A DNA stretch of 43,653 nt, from positions 64,001-107,653 of the IMG/VR virus record IMGVR_UViG_3300018719_000003. One strand, given 5' to 3'. The notes beneath the pieces are model-generated. The model was not told the origin of the DNA and did not search any database. It saw only the letters and a program-made list of their open reading frames with translations. This document shows positions 1 to 7,675 of the stretch, piece after piece. Source of the stretch: a virus. Made by a program: the position numbers and the translations under genes. Numbering within the stretch: the stretch's first letter is position 1; each line of letters starts with the position of its first letter.

Positions 1-716
1 TAGTCCCAAGTCAGCTCGGATAGAACGCTATCAGGATAGGTGTTTACCGTTCCGAACCGTGGGTCATTCACGGGTACAGGTTGAAGTCCTTTAGCCTTAC
101 ATAGTGCCGCAGCTTTTCTTCCTTGGTTGTTCATCCACTCAATAGACTTCTTAATTCCATGTTTGCTACACCAACCCGCAATACTGAACCAGAAGCCGTG
201 CCCATTTCTGAACCTTTCGAGTTCGGCTGTGTTGGCTACCGTCTCCATGTCAACAGCCTCTATCTGCTCTTTGAGTTGCTGGTTTTCCTCTTCAATAGCA
301 GCCAGCCTTTGTTCATGTTCCTTGAAAGCTTGAGCGAACATCATGAGCATATCGCCTGTTGACTGAGGCTGTTGAGCTGTTGCTGCTTTGGCAATGCGCT
401 CACACTCGATGAAGTAAAGCCGGATTTGCCGACCTTTTTCTGTACCTGCCATCATACCCCACTGCTTGAAGCAATCGCAAGCAAGCCTGATGTCTTCGCG
501 ATTACTCAGACCTCAAGGGGGTTTGAGTTCCTGAGAAATCAGGACTTGAAAATCAATGCCTTCAACAAAACCACATTTCATGAAACTGGCTTTAGCATTG
601 TCTTTCCGGCTGTACTCCAGCCACACCCAAGCGTCATCGAAATCGATAGGGAAGCGCTCCGTTGAGTCGTAAAGCTGTTTTGCGAGTTCAAGTGAAAAGA
701 TATTGTTCTGTGACAT
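1..716 (-). pseudogene. AntA-type phage antirepressor broken by an in-frame TGA
   Basis: Translation from the ATG at 716 gives an AntA/AntB-like N-terminus (FDDAWVWLEYSRKDNA, CGFVEGIDF). A TGA at 515-513 stops it after 67 residues. The same frame stays open to the window edge and continues the family pattern (SNREDIRLACDCFKQWGMMA, then RQIRLYFIECERIAKA), followed by a coiled-coil stretch and a C-terminal domain. A single base change of the stop would restore the gene. AntA proteins antagonise phage repressors. The last bases at the edge are TA, so the normal stop may lie just outside. A recent nonsense mutation, a read-through stop or a sequencing error are all possible. Confidence 0.75.
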
Positions 717-812
717 AATCTTGATTGCCTTTATATGGTTTGTGCTGTGTGAAGGTGCGATCGCCTCTTAGATGTCGTAGTCAGGGAGGCGATTCGCTTG
801 CGTAGGGTTAAA

Positions 813-1346
813 CTAACTCTTCTCCTTAACTTCAAGTTTTCCGTTTACAACTGGAATTAACCACTCGCAACCTATCTTGATGCCATCTAAGCGCTTGACT
901 ATTAGCATCCGTCGTACATATCCTTCAGTACAGTCAAGTAGAGTGCAAGCCTCTTTAACAGTGGCGTAGGTCCCTTCAAAAGTCCAAAACTGAATGTCTT
1001 TAACTATTCTCTCTTTGTTCTTGACTCCATTAAGTAATGGGCTAAATTCAGTAATCATTGTCCGTTCTATCTGTAGCAAAGATTTTTGTTCAGCAATAGT
1101 CAAATATGCAATTTTGAATTGCTTCCCTAATCGCTGCAACTCATTTAGTCGATGATGGCTTGCCCAGCGACGCCGAAAATTCACCGCTTTGCCAATATAG
1201 TAAACTTTACCCGTTTCATCTATCACAAAGTAGACTCCGCTAGTTTTTGGTAATAAATGTTTCTCTGTCAAGAAGCAAAAAGGGAGGCTTTGTAAGTTGA
1301 CCGACGTATTTGCTAGTTGATAGCAGCGGTCTAATTTTTGTTGCAT
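813..1346 (-). CDS. GIY-YIG nuclease domain protein with C-terminal HTH-like domain
   Basis: 177 residues. Residues about 36-110 carry the GIY-YIG signature (GVYFVID, then VYYIGKAVNFRRRW, SHHRL, and the acidic ER in LQIERTMITEF), expected to form a metal-dependent nuclease fold. Residues about 125-165 (YATVKEACTLLDCTEGYVRR) look like an excisionase/MerR-type helix-turn-helix that would give DNA targeting. The ATG overlaps the stop of the small ribbon-helix-helix gene upstream (TAATG), so the two are co-translated. A paralogue of the nuclease half, with a different C-terminal HTH, lies at 29793-30449. Homing, regulation or host-DNA attack are all possible roles. Confidence 0.75.
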   Translation of the reverse strand: MQQKLDRCYQLANTSVNLQSLPFCFLTEKHLLPKTSGVYFVIDETGKVYYIGKAVNFRRRWASHHRLNELQRLGKQFKIAYLTIAEQKSLLQIERTMITEFSPLLNGVKNKERIVKDIQFWTFEGTYATVKEACTLLDCTEGYVRRMLIVKRLDGIKIGCEWLIPVVNGKLEVKEKS

Positions 1347-1480
1347 TACTTTTCTTTCAGTGAACGGATTAGTTCTCTAATTACTTCGGTCTGACTTCTG
1401 GTAGTGCGATCACAATAGTCTTTTAGGATTTGTATTTCGGACTTTGGTACTCGTACATTGAGCATTTGTTTCTCTTCCAT
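1346..1480 (-). CDS. Small ribbon-helix-helix (CopG-like) DNA-binding protein
   Basis: 44 residues from the ATG at 1480: MEEKQMLNVRVPKSEIQ, then TRSQTEVIRELIRSLKEK. The pattern of a short basic strand (LNVRVPKSE) followed by two helices, with S-T-E-V-I-R, is typical of CopG/Arc-type ribbon-helix-helix repressors. The stop overlaps the start of the GIY-YIG gene by one base, so it is probably the regulatory partner of that gene and may autoregulate the pair. The upstream gap to 1571 is a divergent promoter region shared with the Thr-rich gene. Confidence 0.65.
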   Translation of the reverse strand: MEEKQMLNVRVPKSEIQILKDYCDRTTRSQTEVIRELIRSLKEK

Positions 1481-1570
1481 CACTAAAGTAAAGCATATTG
1501 CTTTACACAAGTCAAGCTATTTGAGGTAATTACTCGCGAAGCTTATTATTAAAGAAAAAGGGTAAAAAAT

Positions 1571-2800
1571 ATGGTACTTGGAGGTTTAACGCCCAGCACC
1601 ACCACAACCAGCACGACACGCGCCCCAAGTACCAGCACGTCTACGACTCAGGCTCCCACAAGCACCAGTACCAGCACTCGTCCTCCAAGCACAAGTACTA
1701 CGACGCCGCTAATTCAGGTGTCGGCTCCAATCTTGGGGGGAACTACCACCACTTCAACAGCGCCGCCGCCATTGGTGGCAGTGACTTCACCCCTGATAGA
1801 TGTCACCACCGCACCCGCTCCAAGCACTTCTACTAGCACCTCAACGGCTTTACCCACCAGTACTTCGACCACGACTCCTGTACCTGTTCCCACCTCAACT
1901 ACAACGCCGCCAATCCCAACCAGTACTAGCACTTCAACTCCAGTCCCCACCCCAATCACGACAACACCGCCGCCGACTAGCACCTCGACAAGTACACCCG
2001 CACCAATCCCAAGTAGTAGCACGACAACACAGCTACCGATTATTTCTAGTACAACCACGAGTAGTAGTACTCAGGCTCCAAGTACTCTTCCCACAACGCC
2101 GCCAGCTCAAACCACTACCAGCTCTTCGTCAACCACTCAGGCTCCTACTACAACAGCAGCTCCAACTCAACCCACTATCTCAATTCTCTCGACTTCGAGT
2201 AGCATAACCACACAGAAGCCAGTAAGTACTAGCACAAGCAGCAGCACCACTACACAGCCGCCGCCACTCTCAACCACCCCTGTTCCGACGAGTACCAGTA
2301 CTTCTACTCAACCCCCAACTTCGACCAGTACCAGTACCCCTGCACCCCTGCCAAGTACCTCAACGAGTTCGACTACACAAGCTCCATCCACAAATACCAG
2401 TACTTCGACGCCTCCACCGATTCCGATTACTCCTACTCCAACTAGCAGTAACACGATTCAACCGTCAGTAAGCTCAACGAGTACAGCAGCGCCCAATCCT
2501 ACCCCTAGTCAAATACCCATGAACAGCAGTAACTTATCTGGACTTGCTAGCAACATCGAAAATCTGATTATCACCATTGACGAAATGCCAAATGTGACGG
2601 GACTGCCTCGCGATATCCCTGCTATCCCGCCGAATAATTCCTACTTAAAAAGAGCTAACTACGAGTTATCGGTTATCGACAAAACCAGCACAGAGACCCG
2701 CCCTGGTCAAAATTGGGACAGAACCAAGTCGGAGTGGGATAAAGTTCTGCTAACTCCTTACGAAGTCGCTTACGGTGGACTTCGTGATTTCCCACGATAG
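1571..2800 (+). CDS. Thr/Ser/Pro-rich repeat protein with short conserved C-terminal motif
   Basis: 409 residues. Residues about 8-325 are almost entirely Thr, Ser, Pro, Ala and Gln in mucin-like runs such as TSTSTTQAP and TSTSTSTP. From about 326 the composition becomes normal and ends with YELSVI, KTSTETRPGQNWD and a short helix. The same C-terminal motif forms most of the next protein (2877-3101). There is no signal peptide or membrane helix. The architecture suits an extended, possibly glycosylated spacer with a small attachment domain, for example a virion decoration or fibre, but that is inference. The start is the ATG after an AAAGGG-type weak ribosome site. Antisense ORFs here are composition shadows. 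Confidence 0.7.
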   Translation: MVLGGLTPSTTTTSTTRAPSTSTSTTQAPTSTSTSTRPPSTSTTTPLIQVSAPILGGTTTTSTAPPPLVAVTSPLIDVTTAPAPSTSTSTSTALPTSTSTTTPVPVPTSTTTPPIPTSTSTSTPVPTPITTTPPPTSTSTSTPAPIPSSSTTTQLPIISSTTTSSSTQAPSTLPTTPPAQTTTSSSSTTQAPTTTAAPTQPTISILSTSSSITTQKPVSTSTSSSTTTQPPPLSTTPVPTSTSTSTQPPTSTSTSTPAPLPSTSTSSTTQAPSTNTSTSTPPPIPITPTPTSSNTIQPSVSSTSTAAPNPTPSQIPMNSSNLSGLASNIENLIITIDEMPNVTGLPRDIPAIPPNNSYLKRANYELSVIDKTSTETRPGQNWDRTKSEWDKVLLTPYEVAYGGLRDFPR

Positions 2801-2801
2801 T

Positions 2802-2818
2802 GACCGGAGACTCCGGTC
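2802..2818. repeat. Copy 1 of dispersed palindrome GACCGGAGACTCCGGTC
   Basis: Perfect 17-bp palindrome (8-bp arms around one A) directly after the stop of the Thr-rich gene. Identical copies lie at 16901 and 25447, with variants at 8966 and 28743. It could form a 7-bp stem with a 3-nt loop or be a dimeric protein-binding site. Confidence 0.8.
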
Positions 2819-2876
2819 GTTTTGAGAGCAACGAATACGTTCGGTAAGATAGAAGCACACGAATCAGGAAAATACT

Positions 2877-3101
2877 ATGACTATCGGAGCATCAGGACTT
2901 CCCGCCAGAATCCCTAAACCAGCAGTCGATCCACGATACTTGGCTAGGGTCAACTACGAGTTATCGGTTATCAATAAAACCAGTACTGAAACCCGTCCCG
3001 GTCAAAATTGGGACAACGAGAAAGGGCAGCATGATCAGGCACTGCTGGCTCACTACAAGGTAGCCTTCGAGAAACTGAAGGCAGATGCGATGGCGGCTTA
3101 G
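2877..3101 (+). CDS. Small protein sharing the C-terminal motif of the Thr-rich protein
   Basis: 74 residues, start ATG preceded by AGGAAAA. The central part (ARVNYELSVI, KTSTETRPGQNWD, then a charged helix ending LLAHYKVAFEKLKAD) is nearly the same as the last 45 residues of the protein encoded just upstream, without the Thr/Ser-rich arm. The two therefore probably bind the same partner or assemble together; one looks like the free domain of the other. Function unknown. A hairpin terminator follows at 3139-3165. Confidence 0.65.
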   Translation: MTIGASGLPARIPKPAVDPRYLARVNYELSVINKTSTETRPGQNWDNEKGQHDQALLAHYKVAFEKLKADAMAA

Positions 3102-3138
3102 AGTCAGCTGGATGAGTGAGTAAGCTAATTAGGGTTGC

Positions 3139-3165
3139 AGCCGCCTGTTATGGGCGGTTTTTGTT
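3139..3165 (+). terminator. Intrinsic terminator, first copy of a duplicated element
   Basis: CCGCC / GGCGG stem with loop TGTTAT followed by TTTTT. It ends the 1571-3101 transcription unit. A similar sequence including the upstream AAGCTAAT and AGGGTT recurs at 4898-4942. Confidence 0.7.
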
Positions 3166-3386
3166 GTGGGTATTTCCAAGAATAAGCTGGGGCGTGAATA
3201 TATTTTTGACATACTCACCGCGAGTAGAGCGACGGTGATTCTTGACGCTTCATCGACTGGCGCTACCGAAGTAGTCTTACTCTGTCTCGACGTACATTTA
3301 GAGTCGTGGCAATGCCCTATCCCGACTTTTTCTATACAGTTGATTCTCAATTAACCTTGACAGGTGTAGACACCCAGGAGCTTTAC

Positions 3387-4001
3387 ATGAATACGGCGAT
3401 CGCACAACATCTAAAAATTGCTAGCAATTTAGTTTTAGAAGTCCAGGAATGGGCAAAAGTGTTGTGGTGTCGAATTCAAGGAATGCGTCCTAGATTTGTA
3501 AGCAAGGTTGCTTTGATTATGCAAGCTCAAAAACTTTTGTTGACCCACTATAAGCGTAAAGGTATTTACGCTTATCTGTGCCCACTGACTATTAATGGTT
3601 CAGAAATCCAGCGAGGTGAATTTTACAACGGCAATCCTTTAGATGAAGGAGACAACAAAGAGCGCTACTACAGAGGCAAATCTGCAACGGTTGAGATTGA
3701 CTTGGGTAAATTTGATAACGGGCTTTATGAATATAAAGAAGCGGTTGGGCATAAAGAACGTCGTGGATACATTCAAGTAACGGCAGGGCAAATCGAAAAA
3801 GAATGGGAAACCCAGCAAGAAATGATTGATGAGGTTAATCCCATTCCTACATTGCCTGAATTAGAAGGAACACCTAAACAAGTAGCTTGGGCAGAAAGTA
3901 TTCGGGAAAAAGCAATCCGCAATGGACTCTCCCTAGAGAAGGCAGCCTCTGTAACCAGCGCAAAACTTTGGATCGACAATCGGAGCAAGTTTAGTGCCTA
4001 G
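3387..4001 (+). CDS. Hypothetical protein with C-terminal KQVAWAESIR motif
   Basis: 204 residues from the ATG at 3387, chosen because AGGAG lies 6 nt upstream; the frame is open further upstream but without a ribosome site. The N-terminal half (VLEVQEWAKVLWCRIQG) is helical; the middle is charged and Tyr-rich (KERYYRGKSATVEIDLGKFDNG). The C-terminus has TPKQVAWAESIREKAIRNG, a short motif I recall from phage and plasmid proteins without a defined function. The next gene overlaps by 8 nt. First gene of a plus-strand group 3387-4778. Confidence 0.6.
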   Translation: MNTAIAQHLKIASNLVLEVQEWAKVLWCRIQGMRPRFVSKVALIMQAQKLLLTHYKRKGIYAYLCPLTINGSEIQRGEFYNGNPLDEGDNKERYYRGKSATVEIDLGKFDNGLYEYKEAVGHKERRGYIQVTAGQIEKEWETQQEMIDEVNPIPTLPELEGTPKQVAWAESIREKAIRNGLSLEKAASVTSAKLWIDNRSKFSA

Positions 4002-4191
4002 TAACCCGGATAGTCGAATTGAGTTTAGGGATATAGAAGCCAAATCAAAAATTCGTAAATTATCCCCTCAGCTCAATCCCAACAGTTTCGCCAAAGCGGC
4101 ATTGAACAAAGTAATCGAGCTAGGAAAGTGCCCTGTCTGTCACAAATCTTTTGCAAGTTGTGAGTATTTTCGGAAATTAGAAGAGGAGTAA
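3994..4191 (+). CDS. Small protein with CPVC zinc-ribbon-like motif
   Basis: 65 residues from a GTG start that overlaps the end of the previous gene by 8 nt. The C-terminal half has CPVCHKSFASC, possibly one metal-binding knuckle with three cysteines. The N-terminal half is polar. The next gene begins 5 nt after the stop, with GAGGAG lying inside the 3' end of this gene. No recognised family. Confidence 0.55.
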   Translation: MPSNPDSRIEFRDIEAKSKIRKLSPQLNPNSFAKAALNKVIELGKCPVCHKSFASCEYFRKLEEE

Positions 4192-4196
4192 AACCG

Positions 4197-4778
4197 ATGG
4201 AAACAGCAGCAGCAACTTGGAGCGATCGCAAAGCAAGCCTTAAAAGAGAAATTTGCAATTATTTCTTCAATCAAGGGGCAACAAAAGAAGCTGTCATCAA
4301 AGCCTGCGGACACATTAAGCTATGGGCAGAAGTTCAAACTGAATTGGCTAATGTAGATGGCAAGATGACGCCATCCACCCCTAAAGATGATTACATAACA
4401 GACAGCTTTTCTCAAACCCATAGAGCGAAAGTAGCAAACTGGATTAATCAATACGCTGAACTTCACCAAGAAGCGCTCAATTATTTAGAATCTCAGCGCA
4501 ATTATGGAGAGAAAACCAACTGGGCACGAGATGACTTTGAACAAGAAGATTGGGAATCTACTCAACCAGACGGAGAGATTCAAGTCAAGAGTGATTGCGT
4601 TGAGGTTTATGCTTTTGGATACAAAGAAGGGTTTGCCCAGTCACTACCAAAACAAGGAAAAAAGTCTATCGGAAAAACAAACGATGGTTACAAGTGGGAA
4701 TATCCTTTAAGCGCTATAGACGCGCTCAAGAAAATAGGACTACCTGTACTTTACGCAATTGATACCAAGAAGGGTTGA
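4197..4778 (+). CDS. Hypothetical protein
   Basis: 193 residues; strong ribosome site (GAGGAG) before the ATG. Soluble and acidic in the middle (RDDFEQEDWESTQPDGE), with an alpha/beta-looking C-terminus (VEVYAFGYKEGFAQ, DALKKIGLPVLYAIDTKKG). No catalytic motif or membrane segment is visible. Last gene of the 3387-4778 group; an intrinsic terminator follows within 25 nt. Confidence 0.6.
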   Translation: METAAATWSDRKASLKREICNYFFNQGATKEAVIKACGHIKLWAEVQTELANVDGKMTPSTPKDDYITDSFSQTHRAKVANWINQYAELHQEALNYLESQRNYGEKTNWARDDFEQEDWESTQPDGEIQVKSDCVEVYAFGYKEGFAQSLPKQGKKSIGKTNDGYKWEYPLSAIDALKKIGLPVLYAIDTKKG

Positions 4779-4798
4779 AAGACTCTCTTAGCAAGCAA

Positions 4799-4821
4799 GG
4801 GCGGGTATCACCGCTCTTTTT
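4799..4821 (+). terminator. Intrinsic terminator
   Basis: GGGCGG / CCGCTC stem (one G-U pair), 6-nt loop, then TTTTT. Ends the 3387-4778 unit. Confidence 0.7.
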
Positions 4822-4826
4822 GTTTG

Positions 4827-4870
4827 ATGAACTACTCCGACCTCAACGCTAGCAGGTCGGAGTAGTTCAT
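4827..4870. repeat. 17-bp perfect inverted repeat (long hairpin)
   Basis: ATGAACTACTCCGACCT at 4827-4843 and its exact reverse complement at 4854-4870, loop of 10 nt. It lies between two terminators in a convergent region, about 5 nt after the U-tract. Function unknown. Confidence 0.85.
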
Positions 4871-4897
4871 GTACGGGGGTTTTACGCATTACAACTC

Positions 4898-4942
4898 GTA
4901 AGCTAATAGGGTTTTCGTCGCCTGTAATGGGCGGCTTTTTGT
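4898..4942. terminator. Terminator, second copy of the duplicated element
   Basis: GTCGCC / GGCGGC stem with loop TGTAATG followed by TTTTT; upstream GTAAGCTAATAGGGTT matches the copy at 3120-3165. It lies at the end of the convergent minus-strand gene 4946-5287. Confidence 0.6.
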
Positions 4943-4945
4943 TGC

Positions 4946-5287
4946 CTACTTTTCCACTTTCTCAAACCGCCAACAGTTACTTGCTCCTACTCCGTAGGGA
5001 CTGCTAACCACTCCCATAAACATTTCAAAGGGTCGTGCCCATACCTTTAGGTACTCTTTAGCGTTCAGTCCTTCTTTGCGGACAGTATAAGCGGGACAAC
5101 CTTCTTGAACTAGCAAATACTCATTTGTCTCTGTGTGTTTAGCAGTGACTGGGAGGTAGGGTAACTCATCTCCATAGATCACTATCTTGCCGTCAAGCTT
5201 ATCTTCTGCGATCGCAATAATCACATACTCGTTGCCCTTGAAGTGTTGCCACTTTTCCCCTGGTCGTGGGTGATTTCTGTGCATCAT
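4946..5287 (-). CDS. DUF1653-like protein
   Basis: 113 residues. The opening GEKWQHFKGNEYVIIAIA and the closing VWARPFEMFMGVV match the DUF1653 pattern (xHFKGxxY ... WxRPxxMF). Between them lies an insert of about 30 residues compared with the usual short domain. DUF1653 proteins are small beta-rich proteins of unknown function. Start overlaps the stop of the iron-permease-family gene by 4 nt (ATGA). Confidence 0.65.
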   Translation of the reverse strand: MMHRNHPRPGEKWQHFKGNEYVIIAIAEDKLDGKIVIYGDELPYLPVTAKHTETNEYLLVQEGCPAYTVRKEGLNAKEYLKVWARPFEMFMGVVSSPYGVGASNCWRFEKVEK

Positions 5288-5643
5288 TCCTCGTCCCGCA
5301 GTTGCTTAAATTCCTCTTGCAACTCGTCAACCACTTCGTCGGCTTTCTCTTCCAGAGCAATCACCTTATTTCGGGCATCGCCGCTTGAGCGAATGATTTC
5401 ATCCAGCTTGAGCTGCATTGCGCGGGAGTCTCTGTTTTGGGTGTTTTGGATTAGAAAAATTGCCAATCCGGTTGATATTGTGCTAGTGGTATTTATAAAT
5501 AATTGCCAGTCAGAGGAAAAATCTAGGAAGAATCCCGATATTCCCCAAGCGACGGTAATCCCAACCGCAATCGCAAAAGTCCGAGGCGAACCCATCACTA
5601 ATGCAGACTTACGGGCAAACTTAGCAAACGTATCATGTCTCAT
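5284..5643 (-). CDS. Low-affinity iron permease family membrane protein
   Basis: 119 residues. Two hydrophobic helices (about 23-40 and 48-65) are followed by a family signature: FLIQNTQNRDSRAMQLKLDE, then a coiled-coil tail. The INTTSTISTGLAIFLIQNTQNRD region is the diagnostic part of PF04120. That family is named for iron uptake, but transport by the short bacterial forms is poorly supported; a phage accessory or membrane-remodelling role is possible. It is translationally coupled to the DUF1653 gene. Confidence 0.7.
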   Translation of the reverse strand: MRHDTFAKFARKSALVMGSPRTFAIAVGITVAWGISGFFLDFSSDWQLFINTTSTISTGLAIFLIQNTQNRDSRAMQLKLDEIIRSSGDARNKVIALEEKADEVVDELQEEFKQLRDEE

Positions 5644-5663
5644 CGAAAACTTTTTATTCTATT

Positions 5664-5756
5664 TTAGCCCGACTCCTCCTCCCAAATAGAGAGTATCCTC
5701 ACCAGCACACTAACGCCGCTAATCCCCATCGCTATTAACCCGATTAGAATCACCAT
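5664..5756 (-). CDS. Possible small one-helix membrane peptide
   Basis: 30 residues from the ATG at 5756: a hydrophobic segment (MVILIGLIAMGISGVSVLV), then RILSIWEEESG. Lies 20 nt upstream of the iron-permease-family gene on the same strand. No clear ribosome site, so real expression is uncertain. Confidence 0.35.
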   Translation of the reverse strand: MVILIGLIAMGISGVSVLVRILSIWEEESG

Positions 5757-5845
5757 GAAGTTTTATGAAGTTATGACACTTCAAGCTACAGGTGAGGCTA
5801 TGTGGCGTCAGGATTGCACAGTTACAATTGTGGATATTTAGCGTT

Positions 5846-6739
5846 ATGCAGAAGTGCATATATACAAAAGTGAAAATCGGTAAATTTGTCAAATGGCAGA
5901 GTCAAGTTGGGACAGCCATTGGCAAGGTAGAGGAAATTCGCCACAATACTGCCTCAGTCAGGGTATACCGAGACAAGAAGCCATCCGACGCAATTGTCAG
6001 CATCCCCCTCGACTACCCAGTTGAAGACTACGATGACTATGACGAACGCGCCTCCTATCCTCGGATGCCAACCGACGACGAGTTCGACCTAATCAAGATG
6101 TACACCCCGGACGTAGCAGCAGAGGAGTTGGTGGTATACACAATTCGTGCTGCTAATAATCTGGTGAATCGGTCAGGGTGGAAATTCAACCGTGAGGGAT
6201 TGGAGGAGTTAGCGAAGTTTGCTGTAGGGGTGCGATCGCAAGGTTTGCCGTTGCCATTTGAAAGCGATCACGATTGGGAATCAGTGGACAAAACCTGCGG
6301 ATTCGTATTTGACGCAATAGTAGTATCCGAACCCGCCCCCGCCGATATCTTGGAGCAAGCGGGAAATACTGATATCAACAAAGAAGTAGGGCAAAAAGAA
6401 GGCTTAATATCTCTGGAGTTTAAAGTAGCTTTCCCCCGCTACGGAGAAACAGCGGAAGTCATTAGATTAGGATGCAGAGGGTTCGTGTCGATGGGCAGAT
6501 TTATTGCGACTGATTTGATATGCCCAATCGATGGCAAGAGTTTCTATGATCCGGAATGCCCGTACCTGCCACCCGATCCTATGTGGGGGTACGCCCCTGG
6601 CATGAAATTCGAGGGGAGTGACGGTCAAGAGTATGAGGTTGCTCCCTACTCAATCTATGCTGGACTAATTGACTTAGGAGAATGCTCGTGGGTCACTATT
6701 CCGAAGTTACCTGGGGTTGGGGTAGTGAGGAGCAAATAA
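5846..6739 (+). CDS. Hypothetical protein, weakly prohead-protease-like
   Basis: 297 residues if started at the ATG at 5846; the frame opens earlier with a GTG at 5792 and no good ribosome site for either. The segment YTIRAANNLVNRSGWKFNRE ... LPFESDHDWESVDKTCGFVF resembles the core of caudoviral prohead proteases (a strand, a region with Asp-His, then a Gly-rich turn), but no clear Ser nucleophile motif was found. The C-terminus has CPIDGKSFYDPECPYLPPDP. The assignment is weak. The stop codon lies inside an 18-bp inverted repeat. Confidence 0.5.
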   Translation: MQKCIYTKVKIGKFVKWQSQVGTAIGKVEEIRHNTASVRVYRDKKPSDAIVSIPLDYPVEDYDDYDERASYPRMPTDDEFDLIKMYTPDVAAEELVVYTIRAANNLVNRSGWKFNREGLEELAKFAVGVRSQGLPLPFESDHDWESVDKTCGFVFDAIVVSEPAPADILEQAGNTDINKEVGQKEGLISLEFKVAFPRYGETAEVIRLGCRGFVSMGRFIATDLICPIDGKSFYDPECPYLPPDPMWGYAPGMKFEGSDGQEYEVAPYSIYAGLIDLGECSWVTIPKLPGVGVVRSK

Positions 6740-6791
6740 TTAATCTTAGATAAATGATTGACAAGCCCAGATAATTTATCTAAGATTAATT
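6738..6791. repeat. 18-bp perfect inverted repeat overlapping a stop codon
   Basis: AATTAATCTTAGATAAAT at 6738-6755 and its exact reverse complement at 6774-6791, spacer 18 nt. AT-rich, no U-tract. It may stabilise mRNA 3' ends or act as a regulator site for the gene at 6828. Confidence 0.8.
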
Positions 6792-6827
6792 CAGTCCGGC
6801 AAACAAGCGTATAAAGAGGACGCGCAA

Positions 6828-7547
6828 ATGGTCTTATTAAGAGAGCAGCTATTCCCAAAAATAAGGCTTACTGTTTCACCTTGCCCTTGGCATGAAACAG
6901 CAAGGATTGCCCACAAGACAGCATTTGAAAAGCGTCTTGAGCGGTGGAAGCAGAAAGCTACAGAGTACGAGAAAGAGACGGCAAAAACGCCTTTCCTTGT
7001 GGAAACAGTTTTTGTTGAGATTATCGAGCTTAAAACTAAATGCGCTTATGAGGTTGGGCAGGTTATTGAGGTTCCGGCTCTTGAGATTAAGCCAGCTCTG
7101 AAGGTTGCTGGGGCTGAATACTCTGATTGCTGGATTAAAGGAATCATCAAAGAAATTAAACCTGTCCAAAAGGGTGAACGGATAGTCTATCCAGGCTGGG
7201 AATTAGAGCCTGAGCCTACTTATGACCCCTTTGAGTTTTCCGTGCATGATGCTGTACGGAAGATGCAGCAGTTAATTTGTGAGGTATGCCCATTCGCGAC
7301 GTGGGAAGGATTTTGGACAAAATATCCCGAAGCGATGGGGTATGACGATGTTGTGTTTACTGAAACAAGTGAGCGCCATTTAGGCAACATTGTGCATCTA
7401 GAATCAGGTGTTGGGTATCGAGTTGAAGTGAAGGGCGAACAGCTTGTGTTATGCAAGTTTAAAATCGAGCGCTATCATTTTTATTCTTCTGTTTCTAGCG
7501 CAGGGTATTCAGGTATTGGTTCTTGGTCAGACAAAGGATATTGGTAA
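6828..7547 (+). CDS. Hypothetical protein
   Basis: 239 residues, ATG preceded by AGAGG. N-terminal charged helix (FEKRLERWKQKATEYEKETA), then beta-rich segments (FLVETVFVEIIELKT, EVGQVIEVPALEIKPALKV) and an aromatic, Ser/Gly-rich tail ending YSGIGSWSDKGYW. No recognised domain, no membrane helix. Nothing points to a catalytic function. Confidence 0.55.
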   Translation: MVLLREQLFPKIRLTVSPCPWHETARIAHKTAFEKRLERWKQKATEYEKETAKTPFLVETVFVEIIELKTKCAYEVGQVIEVPALEIKPALKVAGAEYSDCWIKGIIKEIKPVQKGERIVYPGWELEPEPTYDPFEFSVHDAVRKMQQLICEVCPFATWEGFWTKYPEAMGYDDVVFTETSERHLGNIVHLESGVGYRVEVKGEQLVLCKFKIERYHFYSSVSSAGYSGIGSWSDKGYW

Positions 7548-7570
7548 TGTTGGGATTAGGTAGCATGGGT

Positions 7571-7600
7571 CATTAGCTGAATTCTATTTATCAGCTAATG
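7571..7600. repeat. 10-bp inverted repeat in intergenic gap
   Basis: CATTAGCTGA and TCAGCTAATG with a 10-nt spacer. Sits 23 nt after the stop of the preceding gene. Hairpin without a U-tract on the plus strand. Confidence 0.6.
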
Positions 7601-7675
7601 CAAAAAAACAAATTCAAAACAACAGTTCGTTGTGGCTGCAATGGATGCCGTCGCAATCGTACAGGAGCTAACAAC

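Noticed and set aside
513-515. Genome-wide TGA recoding in the phage
   Set aside because: Many other genes here end normally at TGA (for example overlapping ATGA pairs), so TGA is used as stop.
123-665. Plus-strand ORFs opposite the AntA gene
   Set aside because: Antisense to a frame with a recognisable domain.
1714-2207. Antisense and alternate-frame ORFs in the Thr-rich gene (Val/Leu-rich or Gln/Pro-rich)
   Set aside because: They are composition shadows of the repeated ACN/AGC/CCN codons, with no ribosome site and no domain.
1571-2500. Repeated short motifs as a possible CRISPR or minisatellite array
   Set aside because: Units are irregular Thr/Ser/Pro codon runs in a single open frame; no regular repeats with unique spacers.
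3166-3354. Plus-strand ORF of 62 codons before 3387
   Set aside because: Starts inside the terminator region, no ribosome site, atypical composition; more likely leader DNA.
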